A DNA stretch of 57,148 nt from NCBI RefSeq assembly GCF_003285005.1, contig NZ_QMFA01000025.1:1-57148 (forward strand), in the 5' to 3' direction. This stretch comes from Paenibacillus sp. YN15 (GTDB lineage: Bacteria > Bacillota > Bacilli > Paenibacillales > NBRC-103111). Position 1 is the stretch's first letter; each line of letters begins with the position of its first letter. The notes under the pieces were generated by a model. The model saw only the letters and a list, made by a program, of their open reading frames with translations. It had not been told where the DNA came from and did no database searches. Below are positions 9,501 through 17,033 of the stretch, piece by piece. The translations under genes were made by a program, and so were the position numbers.

Positions 9501-9817
9501 ATCATGGCAGCATCTACAGCCCCATCCTGTTCATTCTGGAGCGGATCAAAAACATGCGGCCGGAGCTGTTCGATTACGCCTACGATGCCGCAAAGGCGGT
9601 TCTGATCCTCACCTCCGGCGGCACCACCGTAACCGCAGAAAAGGGGCGCACCCATCTTCTCGTCAACGGCGAAGAGAATCTGCTGAACGGGGAGCCTTAT
9701 ATTCACAGGGACGCTTTTATCGTGGAGATCAACGCGGTCATTTCCTATATCAAGGGCGTAGTCGCCTATTATGACGACAATGTCCGGGTATTCCGGATCG
9801 AGCTTCCGATAAAATAA
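6542..9817 (+). CDS. Glycoside hydrolase family 2-type protein with atypical acid/base motif
   Basis: This 1091-residue protein has no signal peptide and so is probably cytoplasmic. It has an N-terminal jelly-roll sugar-binding domain (about 10-200), an immunoglobulin-like domain, a TIM barrel (about 380-620), and C-terminal beta domains with a DUF4982-like segment. The barrel carries 'NNPSILFWEAGNN' at the GH2 acid/base position, but the usual Gly-Asn-Glu reads Gly-Asn-Asn (502-504), with a Glu at 500 instead. The nucleophile region TETEY (565-569) has Glu566 and Glu568. It would act on imported galactosides, galacturonosides or related oligomers if active. ATG 6542 follows GGTGGAGGGG. The missing glutamate makes activity uncertain. 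Confidence 0.8.
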   Translation: MNTQEGKSQVYNFNYGWTFKVADAFPLAAALEAWKDKAGRYFYEKEYDEQAWEAVGLPHTYNDKDLFVDRIKDAGSGQKRTFSFYRKWFRLPTSHHGKKVLIEFEGIRQTCYLYINGIMAGYYEAGIAPFAFDLTPYVNYDGDNLIAIATDSTSTRDLDFFVAETPNHPDAAPGAFIDSLTEQEHIPESARSVRYFWNCNDFNPSVGGLTRRIRLHVKPKLYITLPVYSNLRTKGVYIFGSDYDIPQRKAVIHVHAEVRNETGSGKSVVLESVICDHQGREISRSLSGLNLIPAAKLPAAPPLAITPEDAYRKDGEKFIPLSEDEVAPTATESVEVTVVKHSAVVAGLRFWSPDDPYLYTVHTRLMLDGEVLDTVTTVTGFRKVAYDGDEGLKINDTRVWLTGYAQRSSNEWAAVGIPADWLRDLDAKLIRESNANHIRWMHVAASPADIRSCDRYGVVSTQPAGDKEHENTGRQWDQRMEVMRDIIIYFRNNPSILFWEAGNNSISKEHMREMRLLKEQLDPDGGRFMGCRTLNTEDVVREAEYVGTMLNRHAGRFQSANMPVTETEYLREEAPRRVWDDFSPPDYDYDNLWLGRGGRKQPGGDCYDLTSEELSLYAARGYAEFFNDRIGGASGKNFYAAAAALCWTDSAQHGRQAASENARMSGRVDPVRIKKQSFEAFRTIQSPVPMVKIIGHWNYPQEGGDNYRYAQKEFDGTHWRKTGEYGFRNPKDKTVYVLGSYAIARVELFINGKPAGVCDKPVDTFVFPFEHVDITQSGSIVAKAYDYKGKLAAEDVIETASAPSRLRLTPFTGDRGLLADGADIAYVDVEVLDEQGRLCPLAYDRIDFTLEGEGVFLGGYNSGRFNGFGKADSVIHRNHVYAECGTNRVFIRSTRRAGEIRLTARMKDLPPVTAAIHSQAADTAALAREQLQCLAPVHGDHAPSSTYPFEAIPEADAAKYVPEDKMYCKVLVDGQEPDTRGILSVYNHGSIYSPILFILERIKNMRPELFDYAYDAAKAVLILTSGGTTVTAEKGRTHLLVNGEENLLNGEPYIHRDAFIVEINAVISYIKGVVAYYDDNVRVFRIELPIK

Positions 9818-9821
9818 AAAC

Positions 9822-9877
9822 AAACCTCTCCTTTCCAATGGCTGCTTGCTGCTGCCATCGGATAAGGAGAGGTTTTT
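9822..9877. terminator. Bidirectional terminator between convergent genes
   Basis: AAACCTCTCCTT pairs with AAGGAGAGGTTT, with an inner ATGGC/GCCAT stem. A T-run follows on the plus strand and an A-run precedes it, so it can serve the GH2 gene and the minus-strand operon. Confidence 0.75.
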
Positions 9878-9906
9878 GAATATAAAGTAAATTAGCACAT
9901 ATAATT

Positions 9907-10761
9907 CTAATCATCCCATAATACAAGCCTTAATCCAACACCCTCATGCTTCATATGCGGTCCCATGCAGTTCCGGTAGGAGGAGCGCGTATTAGCGGGA
10001 TAATCTCCCCATGCGCCTCCACGCAGCACACGGGCATCCCCTGATGAAGGCCCTTGGGGGTCTGAAGCATTGCCGGGAGGATAGGGATTGCTGTACCAAT
10101 CGCTGACCCATTCCTGAACATTGCCGTACATATCGTGAAGCCCCCAGGGATTGGGCTTTTTTTGCCCTACGGGATGGGGGGTGTTCCCTGAATTTGTGGC
10201 AATCCAGGCAAAGTCCTCCGCAAGCTTCTCTTGGTCTCCGAAGCTCCATGGCGTGGCGGTGCCTGCCCGGGAGACATATTCCCACTGGGCTTCGGTGGGC
10301 AGGGCAAACCGTCTGCCGGTCAACCTCCGCAGCTCCGCCACGAATCTCTGGCAATCCTCCCAGCTGACGGAATCTACCGGCAATTTGGCGCCCTTAAATC
10401 TGCTGGGATTGCTGTTCATCACCGCTTCCCACTGCTCCTGCGTCACCTCATATTTGCCCATAGAGAAGGCTGCGGTGAGGTTGACTTCCCGCACAGGGGA
10501 TTCATCCTCATCGCCAAATTCCTGGGAGGAGCCCATTGTGAATGTGCCCGGCTGAATGGGCACAAACTCCATCTCCACATGCTCCCCCAGCTTCACCTTT
10601 TCCACAACCGCTGCCGTTAAAGGAGCGGTTGCGGCAGCTTCCTTGCCTCCATCAAACCTTGCGGATGCAAGGAAGTAAACCATGATGCCAACTGCCAGAA
10701 TCCCCGCTGCCAGGAGCAGCATGGGCCTGGACCGGTACAGGATGCGCTTCATTCGCTTCAC
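9907..10761 (-). CDS. Formylglycine-generating-enzyme-like (SUMF1 superfamily) protein lacking catalytic cysteines
   Basis: This 284-residue protein has one N-terminal membrane anchor (about residues 13-33), so the domain faces outward. The fold is recognisable from 'PGTFTMGS', 'KYEVTQEQW', 'PVDSVSWEDC', 'LPTEAQWEY', 'GLHDMYGNVQEW' and 'RVLRGGAW'. True formylglycine-generating enzymes have two active-site cysteines after the RGG motif. Here that stretch (GAWGDYPANTRSSYRNCMG) keeps only one Cys, in a non-standard place, and no sulfatase gene is present. It is more likely a non-enzymatic binding or scaffold relative. It starts 6 nt after the PL9 lyase stop, so the two are co-transcribed. GTG 10761 is used; an in-frame ATG at 10752 is an alternative. 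Confidence 0.8.
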   Translation of the reverse strand: MKRMKRILYRSRPMLLLAAGILAVGIMVYFLASARFDGGKEAAATAPLTAAVVEKVKLGEHVEMEFVPIQPGTFTMGSSQEFGDEDESPVREVNLTAAFSMGKYEVTQEQWEAVMNSNPSRFKGAKLPVDSVSWEDCQRFVAELRRLTGRRFALPTEAQWEYVSRAGTATPWSFGDQEKLAEDFAWIATNSGNTPHPVGQKKPNPWGLHDMYGNVQEWVSDWYSNPYPPGNASDPQGPSSGDARVLRGGAWGDYPANTRSSYRNCMGPHMKHEGVGLRLVLWDD

Positions 10762-10767
10762 CGCCGG

Positions 10768-13005
10768 TTATTTCAAGGCTCTTAGGATCATCGAAGCGGC
10801 TTCGGCTCTGGTGGCATGTCCCTTTGGCCTGAAGCTGCCGTCAGGGTAGCCGTCGATGATGCCGTCCTTTTGGGCGGCCAGAACCTCCTTGGCTGCCCAA
10901 GCAGAAATCTCGGCCTGATCGGTGAAGGAGGCTTCGTCTGCTGCAGAAGCAAGCTTGGCTGCTTTTGCTGCCATCACAGTCATCTGCTCTCGGGTTATCA
11001 GCTCATCCGGTCCGAAGAGGGTATCACTGTAGCCGTCTGCAATGCCGTAGGCGTTTGCTGTGGACATATAATCCTTCGCCCAATGGTTTGCTGTATCGGA
11101 GAACACCTTGCCCGGTTTTTGCTCCAGCTTGAAGGCGGCAACCAGGATTTTCACAAACTCGGCCCTGGTAATGGGCTGGTCCGGCTTGAAGGTGCCGTCC
11201 GGATAACCGGCAACCGCTCCGGCATCAACCAGCTTGGCAATCTCCGCTTGCGCCCAGTGGCCGGCAAGATCCGTAAGCACAGCAGAAGGGGCAGGTGTGG
11301 CCGGTGCAGGCGCCGAGGGTGTGGGGGTAGGCGAAGGCGTTGCCGGTGCAGGAGCGGGAGCAGAAGGTGTGGGAGCGGGCGCAGGTGTACCGGTCCCTCC
11401 GTTGTCCCCGCCGTTATCGCTCTCTTCACCGGTTTCTTCCGCAGGCGCTGCGGTGACAGTGACGGTAGCGGTTGTACGATGCGCGCCGTCTGCCGCTGCC
11501 GCTGTGATTACTGCTGTTCCCGGGGAAACGGCAGTGATTGTAACAGCGGTTTTTCCGGCAGCCGGATTATAGACCGCCCCGGAAACAGTAGCGATACGGG
11601 GATCGCTGGATTCAAATGCGACCGTCTTATCCTGAGCATCCAGGGGGAGTACAGTGGCCTCCAACTGATCCGTTGCCCCGGCTGTCAGATTCAATGCCGT
11701 GCTGTTCAGAGCCACGCCCTCCTGATTCAGGTACCCGTAACCCAAACCAACAAGATCGCTGCCGCTGACCAGCTTCATAAACGTAATGTCAGGCAGGCTG
11801 CCGTCCGCTTTGCGCGGCAATGTCATCTGGGAGGCGTCCAGGCTCTGGAAGTCATCTGCCGATACAGCAACATCCATCGTCCACGAGTTAAAGCTTTCTT
11901 TTTCCGGCGGCAAATTGGCATTCATAATATCGGTTCCCTGGAAGGCGATATTGTAGTGCAGCTCTTCCCTGTATCCGGCAATATCGCTGTGCAAATCCTC
12001 CAATACGGTACGCTCCAGCATGTTGAAGTTGCCAGTTTTATTGTTGAACGCAGTATTGTAGGTCCAGACGGCGGCCTGCCCCAACTGATGGTTTGCATAG
12101 AAGCCGTTGGCGTTGTTATTGGCGGACAGACAATTTTTCACAATATGGACGGGAACCGGGTCAGGGAGCTTGTTGCTCCAAGTGCCGCCGCCCACCTTGA
12201 AGCCGTTGGAGTCCCCTCCGGCGGTCATATCGTAAGCCCAGCTGTTCTCAAAATAGATGGCCCCCGAGGAGCTGATGCTGTCGTAACCGTCATCGCTGTT
12301 ATGCCAGGAGCGGCAGTTTTTCACCGTCACTGCATTGGCATGAAACCCGAATCCGTCCGTATTGCCGATGGAAGCGCTGGTTGGTCCGATGTTGTTGTAC
12401 GCATCGCAATTGATGAGAGAACCGCTGCCCTGTGTTGTAAAATAAAAGCCGTTGGCCTCCGTATCATGGGCGGAAACCCGGTCAAAATGGGCATTCCCCT
12501 GAATCCGGAAGCATTCCGACTGCTTTTGGGTGCCGGTTTTTACGCCGGTAACCTCAAACCCCCGGAAAGTCACGTTGCTGGTTCCCACCGGAACATGAAA
12601 CGCAGCCACACGCTTCACCGGTTCCACGCTGGAGAAATCAAACACCGGCTTTTCATTTTCATAAGCCTCATAAGTAATATTGCTTTTGCTCATCCGGTGC
12701 ACATAATTGTAGTTGCTGTCTGTGGCGGCAATTTCGAAGGTATCATAGGTTCCTCCCCGCAGATAAACGGTATCGCCCTCAGAAGCGGCTGATTGCGCTT
12801 TCATTAGACTCCTGAAGGGAGCCTCGATGGTTCCCGGGTTGCCGTCATCGCCGTCCGGAGCCACATAGAAGCTTGCGGCATGGGCAGTTGCCGATAAAAT
12901 GAAGGCCGCCGCAAACCCGGCTATGGCCAGTACCAATGTCTTGCCCAGAGCGCGTAAGAGAGAGGGGAACCATTTTGTAAGGCTGTTGTTTATCCGGCTT
13001 TCCAT
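10768..13005 (-). CDS. SLH-anchored pectate lyase, polysaccharide lyase family 9
   Basis: This 745-residue exported enzyme has a signal peptide (cut near AHAAS, residue 44), a right-handed beta-helix (about 45-420), a BIG2-type immunoglobulin-like domain (about 425-515), a Pro/Ala/Thr linker, and three SLH repeats (about 560-745) that bind the secondary cell-wall polymer. The helix has PL9 hallmarks: the NTDGFG and NSDDGYD calcium-binding aspartates (Asp217, 238, 239, 242) and GFKVGG with Lys270, which matches the catalytic lysine (273) of Pel9A. It cleaves polygalacturonate or rhamnogalacturonan by beta-elimination at the cell surface and releases unsaturated oligomers. The ATG follows AAGGAAAG. 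It is divergent from module C, whose upstream motif it shares. Confidence 0.88.
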   Translation of the reverse strand: MESRINNSLTKWFPSLLRALGKTLVLAIAGFAAAFILSATAHAASFYVAPDGDDGNPGTIEAPFRSLMKAQSAASEGDTVYLRGGTYDTFEIAATDSNYNYVHRMSKSNITYEAYENEKPVFDFSSVEPVKRVAAFHVPVGTSNVTFRGFEVTGVKTGTQKQSECFRIQGNAHFDRVSAHDTEANGFYFTTQGSGSLINCDAYNNIGPTSASIGNTDGFGFHANAVTVKNCRSWHNSDDGYDSISSSGAIYFENSWAYDMTAGGDSNGFKVGGGTWSNKLPDPVPVHIVKNCLSANNNANGFYANHQLGQAAVWTYNTAFNNKTGNFNMLERTVLEDLHSDIAGYREELHYNIAFQGTDIMNANLPPEKESFNSWTMDVAVSADDFQSLDASQMTLPRKADGSLPDITFMKLVSGSDLVGLGYGYLNQEGVALNSTALNLTAGATDQLEATVLPLDAQDKTVAFESSDPRIATVSGAVYNPAAGKTAVTITAVSPGTAVITAAAADGAHRTTATVTVTAAPAEETGEESDNGGDNGGTGTPAPAPTPSAPAPAPATPSPTPTPSAPAPATPAPSAVLTDLAGHWAQAEIAKLVDAGAVAGYPDGTFKPDQPITRAEFVKILVAAFKLEQKPGKVFSDTANHWAKDYMSTANAYGIADGYSDTLFGPDELITREQMTVMAAKAAKLASAADEASFTDQAEISAWAAKEVLAAQKDGIIDGYPDGSFRPKGHATRAEAASMILRALK

Positions 13006-13349
13006 TTCTTCACTTTCCTTTCAATAAACTGGTTTTGGGTTCAAGTCTTGCAAATGAACGTATAAACGGGGAAGCTCTTCGGCCGACCCCTCCTCTCCGG
13101 TACGATTGATTCCAGAACATATTGTATGCGCAATCACAATTGCCTTCAATCGCACTTTCTTAAGGGGCAAAACGCCGAAATAGCACTTCCCGGGAATGAT
13201 AGCACAATACTGTAAGGCCGCATTTTTCCTGTTAGTGCTGCCGCGGAAAGGGCCCTTAAAAATGTCCGGTTGTCGGAAACCGGAGGCTGCCACATAATAA
13301 AATCACACCGCTCGTCGACGCGCTGAACTTTTTGGAGGTGGAGGAAGTT
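13006..13349. promoter_or_regulatory. Divergent control region, PL9 lyase / module C
   Basis: This 344-nt gap must contain promoters for both directions. The only recurrent motif seen is AAAAATGTCC followed by TTGTCGGAAACC (13258-13281), about 70 nt before the module C start; it matches 6432-6454. No convincing protein-coding frame is present. Confidence 0.5.
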
Positions 13350-14315
13350 ATGAAGCAAGCGGCTGCCCAAGGCAACATCCAAACCGTGCAGATGACCGGC
13401 AGGGAGCGCAGGAATTCTTTATTGAAGCGGGTCCGCCGGGAAAAATGGATGTTCGTCTTGCTCACGCCCGGTTTACTGTATTTTCTGGTTTTCAAATATG
13501 TCCCCATGTGGGGTGTCCTGCTTGCGTTTAAGGACTACCAGCCTTTTCTGGGATTCATCAAAAGCGAATGGGTAGGGCTGGAGCATTTCCGCGTGTTCTT
13601 CGCCAATCCCGAATTTACTATGCTGCTTCGCAATACCCTTCTGCTTTCGCTTTATAATCTGATCTTCTTCTTCCCGGCTCCGATCATTCTGGCGCTTCTT
13701 CTCAATGAAATCCGGATGGCCTTCTTCAAACGGTTTGTCCAAACGCTTGTGTACGTGCCCCACTTTATCTCCATGGTCATTGTGGCCAGCTTAACCTATG
13801 TGTTCCTGACCACCGAAGGCGGGGTTGTCAATGAATTTCTGTTCCAGCAGACCGGCAGCAAAACCGACTTCCTCACCAATCCGGACTGGTTCCGGCCCAT
13901 CATCATTATCCAGACCATCTGGAAGGAATGCGGCTGGGGGACGATTATTTTCCTGGCGGCCTTGGCTGGGGTGGACATGGAGCAGTATGAGGCGGCGATT
14001 ATGGACGGCGCCAACCGCTGGAAGCAAACCTGGCATATCACTCTGCCTTCCATCCGCAGCACCATCGTTATTCTGCTGATCCTGCGAATGGGCAATATTC
14101 TGGACAATGGCTTTGAACAGATTTATTTGCTGCTGAATCCCCTCAACCGCGAAGTGGCGGAGGTGTTCGATACCTATGTGTACATGGTGGGTATTACGCA
14201 AGGGTCATTCAGCTACAGTACGGCTGTGGGCTTGTTCAAATCGGTGATAGGCGTGATTCTGGTCATGGGCACCAACTGGCTGGCCAAGAGGTTCGGCGAA
14301 TCCGGCTTATATTAA
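13350..14315 (+). CDS. CUT1 sugar ABC permease, LplB type (module C)
   Basis: This 321-residue permease has about six transmembrane helices; the first begins near residue 36 (MFVLLTPGLLYFLVFKY). The EAA loop EAAIMDGANRWKQ is present. ATG 13350 is chosen over the TTG at 13332, since two purine-rich GGAGG blocks lie between them. It is clearly a different subfamily from the module A/B permeases ('KDYQPFLGFIKSEW' instead of 'KDYSPMKGIMGSDW'). It is the first gene of permease, permease, lipoprotein, with the binding protein last rather than first. Confidence 0.9.
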   Translation: MKQAAAQGNIQTVQMTGRERRNSLLKRVRREKWMFVLLTPGLLYFLVFKYVPMWGVLLAFKDYQPFLGFIKSEWVGLEHFRVFFANPEFTMLLRNTLLLSLYNLIFFFPAPIILALLLNEIRMAFFKRFVQTLVYVPHFISMVIVASLTYVFLTTEGGVVNEFLFQQTGSKTDFLTNPDWFRPIIIIQTIWKECGWGTIIFLAALAGVDMEQYEAAIMDGANRWKQTWHITLPSIRSTIVILLILRMGNILDNGFEQIYLLLNPLNREVAEVFDTYVYMVGITQGSFSYSTAVGLFKSVIGVILVMGTNWLAKRFGESGLY

Positions 14316-14336
14316 GGAAGAGAGGAGGAAAGAGCA

Positions 14337-15221
14337 TTGGCTAGACATTACAGAACGGTACCCGGCACCGCATTCGACATCGGCAATTATCTGTTCCTGG
14401 CCTTATACGGGCTGCTGGCGATATTCCCTTTTGTTTATATCATTGCAGGCTCCTTCGCCAGCGATGCGGAATTGACGGAGCGGGCTGTGTTCCTGATTCC
14501 CAAAGCCTTTACAGTTGCGGCTTATGAATATATTTTTTCCACCAATATCATCATGAGAAGCGTGTGGGTGTCCATCTATATTACGGTAGTGGGGACGATC
14601 TTCAATCTGATCTTTACCGTCACCATGGCTTATCCGCTGGCCCGCAAAGCCCTGCCCGGACGGAACACCTTCTTGAACCTGGTGATCTTCTCCATGCTGT
14701 TCGGCGGGGGGATGATTCCCACCTATCTGGTTATCCGGGAGCTGAATCTGCTGGACAGCCTGTGGGCCTTGATTATCCCCGGAGCCATCAGCGCCTTCAA
14801 CCTGATTATCGTGAAGAACTTCTTTCAGGAGCTTCCTCCGGAGCTGGAAGAAGCGGCAAGGATTGACGGATGTACAGAGCTGGGATTATTGTGGAAAATC
14901 GTGCTTCCCTTATCCAAACCGGTGCTAGCTACCTTCACCTTGTTCTATGCAGTGGGTCACTGGAACAGCTTTTTCAGCGCCCTGCTGTACATTAACAATC
15001 CGGAAAAATGGCCCTTGCAGGTCATGCTCCGGCAAATCGTTATGCTGTCCCAGTCGGCGGCAGGGGATATGGCCAGCATGGACCCCAACTTTGTGAAACC
15101 GCCTGATCAGGCTATCAAAATGGCCGTTATCGTTATCGGCACAGTTCCCATTTTGCTCGTGTATCCGTTTCTCCAGAAGCATTTTGCCAAGGGTGTTATG
15201 ATTGGTTCTGTGAAGGGGTAA
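14337..15221 (+). CDS. CUT1 sugar ABC permease, YtcP/LplC type (module C)
   Basis: This 294-residue partner permease has six predicted helices, the EAA loop EEAARIDGCTELG and a C-terminus 'FAKGVMIGSVKG'. The TTG start at 14337 is supported by GAGGAGG 8 nt upstream, with no ATG nearby. It lies 21 nt after the first permease, so the two are translationally close. It forms the heterodimeric channel for module C. Confidence 0.9.
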   Translation: MARHYRTVPGTAFDIGNYLFLALYGLLAIFPFVYIIAGSFASDAELTERAVFLIPKAFTVAAYEYIFSTNIIMRSVWVSIYITVVGTIFNLIFTVTMAYPLARKALPGRNTFLNLVIFSMLFGGGMIPTYLVIRELNLLDSLWALIIPGAISAFNLIIVKNFFQELPPELEEAARIDGCTELGLLWKIVLPLSKPVLATFTLFYAVGHWNSFFSALLYINNPEKWPLQVMLRQIVMLSQSAAGDMASMDPNFVKPPDQAIKMAVIVIGTVPILLVYPFLQKHFAKGVMIGSVKG

Positions 15222-15270
15222 CGGCTTGCGATAAACAAAGAAAGCAATTATTCAAGGAGGTCATCGGTTT

Positions 15271-16860
15271 ATGCAACAGAACAAAACACAATGGAAAAAA
15301 TGGTTTGCTGCAGCGTCGGCGGCATCGGTTGCCGCAACGGCATTGGCAGGCTGCGGAAGCATCCCGTCGGACTCGGCGGCCCAATCCCCCCAGGCATCGG
15401 CGTCTGTATCGGCGGCGCCTGCCAAACCTCTGGAGCTGAGCATTATGCTTCCGGTTTTCAACACCAGCTATCCCAAGGACGGCAGCCCGGTGCTGGCGGA
15501 AATCGAGAAGAGAACCAACACCAAGATTCATATTGACTGGGTTCCCAACTCTTCTTACACGGACAAATTCAACATTACTCTGGCCTCCAGCAAGCTGCCC
15601 GCCATCATGTATGTGCCCGACACCAAAAGCTCCAGCTTTGTCAATGCGGCCAAGTCCGGCGCCTTCTGGGATGTGGCCCCGTATTTGAAGGATTACAAGA
15701 ACTTGAGCCAAGCCAATAAGACTGTGCTTGAGAACTATGCCATCGACGGCAAAACCTACGGGATTTACCGGATGCGCGCTTTGGGCCGCAACGGCATCAA
15801 CTTCCGTCAGGACTGGCTGGAGAATGTGGGAATGACTGCGCCGAAGACCATCGATGATTTTTACAATATGCTGAAGGCCTTCAAGGAGAAGGACCCGGAC
15901 AAAAACGGCAAGGACGACACCTACGGCATGGTGCTGGTGAAATGGACGGGGACATGGGCCAGCGGCTTTGACACCATCAAGCTTTGGTTCGGCGCTCCCA
16001 ACAAATGGGGCGTTGCCAACGGAGCTTTGGTGCCGGAGCATGAAACGGCGGAATATTTTGAAGCGCTGAAGTTTATGCGGAAGCTGTTCGAGGAAAAGCT
16101 GATCAACCAGGACTTCGCCGTATATGACAGCGCCAAGTGGATTGATCCGGTGGTCAACGGCAAGGCGGGGGTCATTGTGGACGTAACGGATACGGCAGGG
16201 CGGATTGAGCAGAAAATCCATGAAGCGCTGAAGGCTGCCAATAAGGATGTGCCGGAAAAGCAATTTGTGGACAATTTGATCGGGGTGGAGGGCAAAAATG
16301 GCCTCAAGGCGCTTTCCACTACAGGCTATGCCGGTATCCTGGCCATTCCGAAATCCACAGTTAAAACTGAGGATGAGCTGAAGCAGGTGCTGCAATTTAT
16401 CGATCAGACCAACGAAGCCGATATTCAGACCCTGCTGTACTCCGGGATTGAAGGCAGACACTATACCAAGGACAGCGACGGCTTCATCATTCCCAGTACG
16501 GATACGGTTCTGAATGAATCGGAAGTATCCGGCTTGGGTCAAATGCTGACGTACATTCCGGAGGCCCGGACGCTGAAAAGCAAGAAAACCCAAACGCCGC
16601 TTTCCATCAAAACGGAAAAGCTGCAAAAGGAAGCCGAGAAGTATATCGTTCCGAATCCTGCCGAATCCTTTATTTCCAAGGTTTATTCCCAAAAGGGACC
16701 GCAGTTGGACAACATCATCAATGACGCCCGGATCAAGTTCATTGTTGGGCAATCTGCAGAGGCGGACTGGAAAGCCGCTGTTGAGCTGTGGCGGAAAAGC
16801 GGCGGCGAAGAGTATGTGAAGGAAATGAATGAGCTGTACGCCGCTTCGCCGAAAAAGTAA
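15271..16860 (+). CDS. Extracellular solute-binding lipoprotein (module C)
   Basis: This 529-residue lipoprotein has the lipobox LAGC (Cys28) after a short signal peptide and an Ala/Ser/Pro tether. The fold is that of CUT1 binding proteins, with 'FRQDWLENVGMTAPKTIDDFYNMLKAFKEKDPDKNGKDDTYG', a typical mid-domain signature with a Ca-loop-like DPDKNGKDD. AAGGAGGTC precedes ATG 15271. It ends the module C operon and is followed at once by a strong terminator. It is not closely similar to the module A/B lipoproteins, so a different oligosaccharide is likely. Confidence 0.9.
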   Translation: MQQNKTQWKKWFAAASAASVAATALAGCGSIPSDSAAQSPQASASVSAAPAKPLELSIMLPVFNTSYPKDGSPVLAEIEKRTNTKIHIDWVPNSSYTDKFNITLASSKLPAIMYVPDTKSSSFVNAAKSGAFWDVAPYLKDYKNLSQANKTVLENYAIDGKTYGIYRMRALGRNGINFRQDWLENVGMTAPKTIDDFYNMLKAFKEKDPDKNGKDDTYGMVLVKWTGTWASGFDTIKLWFGAPNKWGVANGALVPEHETAEYFEALKFMRKLFEEKLINQDFAVYDSAKWIDPVVNGKAGVIVDVTDTAGRIEQKIHEALKAANKDVPEKQFVDNLIGVEGKNGLKALSTTGYAGILAIPKSTVKTEDELKQVLQFIDQTNEADIQTLLYSGIEGRHYTKDSDGFIIPSTDTVLNESEVSGLGQMLTYIPEARTLKSKKTQTPLSIKTEKLQKEAEKYIVPNPAESFISKVYSQKGPQLDNIINDARIKFIVGQSAEADWKAAVELWRKSGGEEYVKEMNELYAASPKK

Positions 16861-16873
16861 GAGAGCAGGGGGG

Positions 16874-16899
16874 AAACCGTGTCGCGGACACGGTTTTTT
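16874..16899 (+). terminator. Rho-independent terminator of module C
   Basis: The 9-bp stem AACCGTGTC/GACACGGTT with a GCG loop is followed by a T-run. Confidence 0.85.
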
Positions 16900-16909
16900 C
16901 CGTTGCGTA

Positions 16910-16987
16910 AAGAATGTCCTAGTCCATCGGCAAAGTGCTATCCGGCAGGCAGGAGCCTCAAGAAAGTGCAATTGAACAAAATAGGCC
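16910..16987 (+). promoter_or_regulatory. Candidate autoregulatory site upstream of AraC sensor
   Basis: AAGAATGTCC (16910-16919) and GTGCAATTGAACAAAATAG (from 16966) are variants of the two blocks upstream of the GH2 gene at 6542, in the opposite order. They lie just before the AraC gene, consistent with autoregulation. Confidence 0.4.
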
Positions 16988-17033
16988 GATAAGGTATCCT
17001 AAGAAAAAACAAGCCAACGGCTGGTGAACAAAA

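Noticed and set aside
9907-10761. Annotation as a true sulfatase-activating enzyme
   Set aside because: The paired active-site cysteines after the RGG motif are missing and no sulfatase is encoded nearby.
10816-12792. 658-residue plus-strand frame
   Set aside because: It is antisense to the clear PL9/SLH gene; its Cys/Arg/Gly-rich repeats mirror the Pro/Ala/Thr linker codons.
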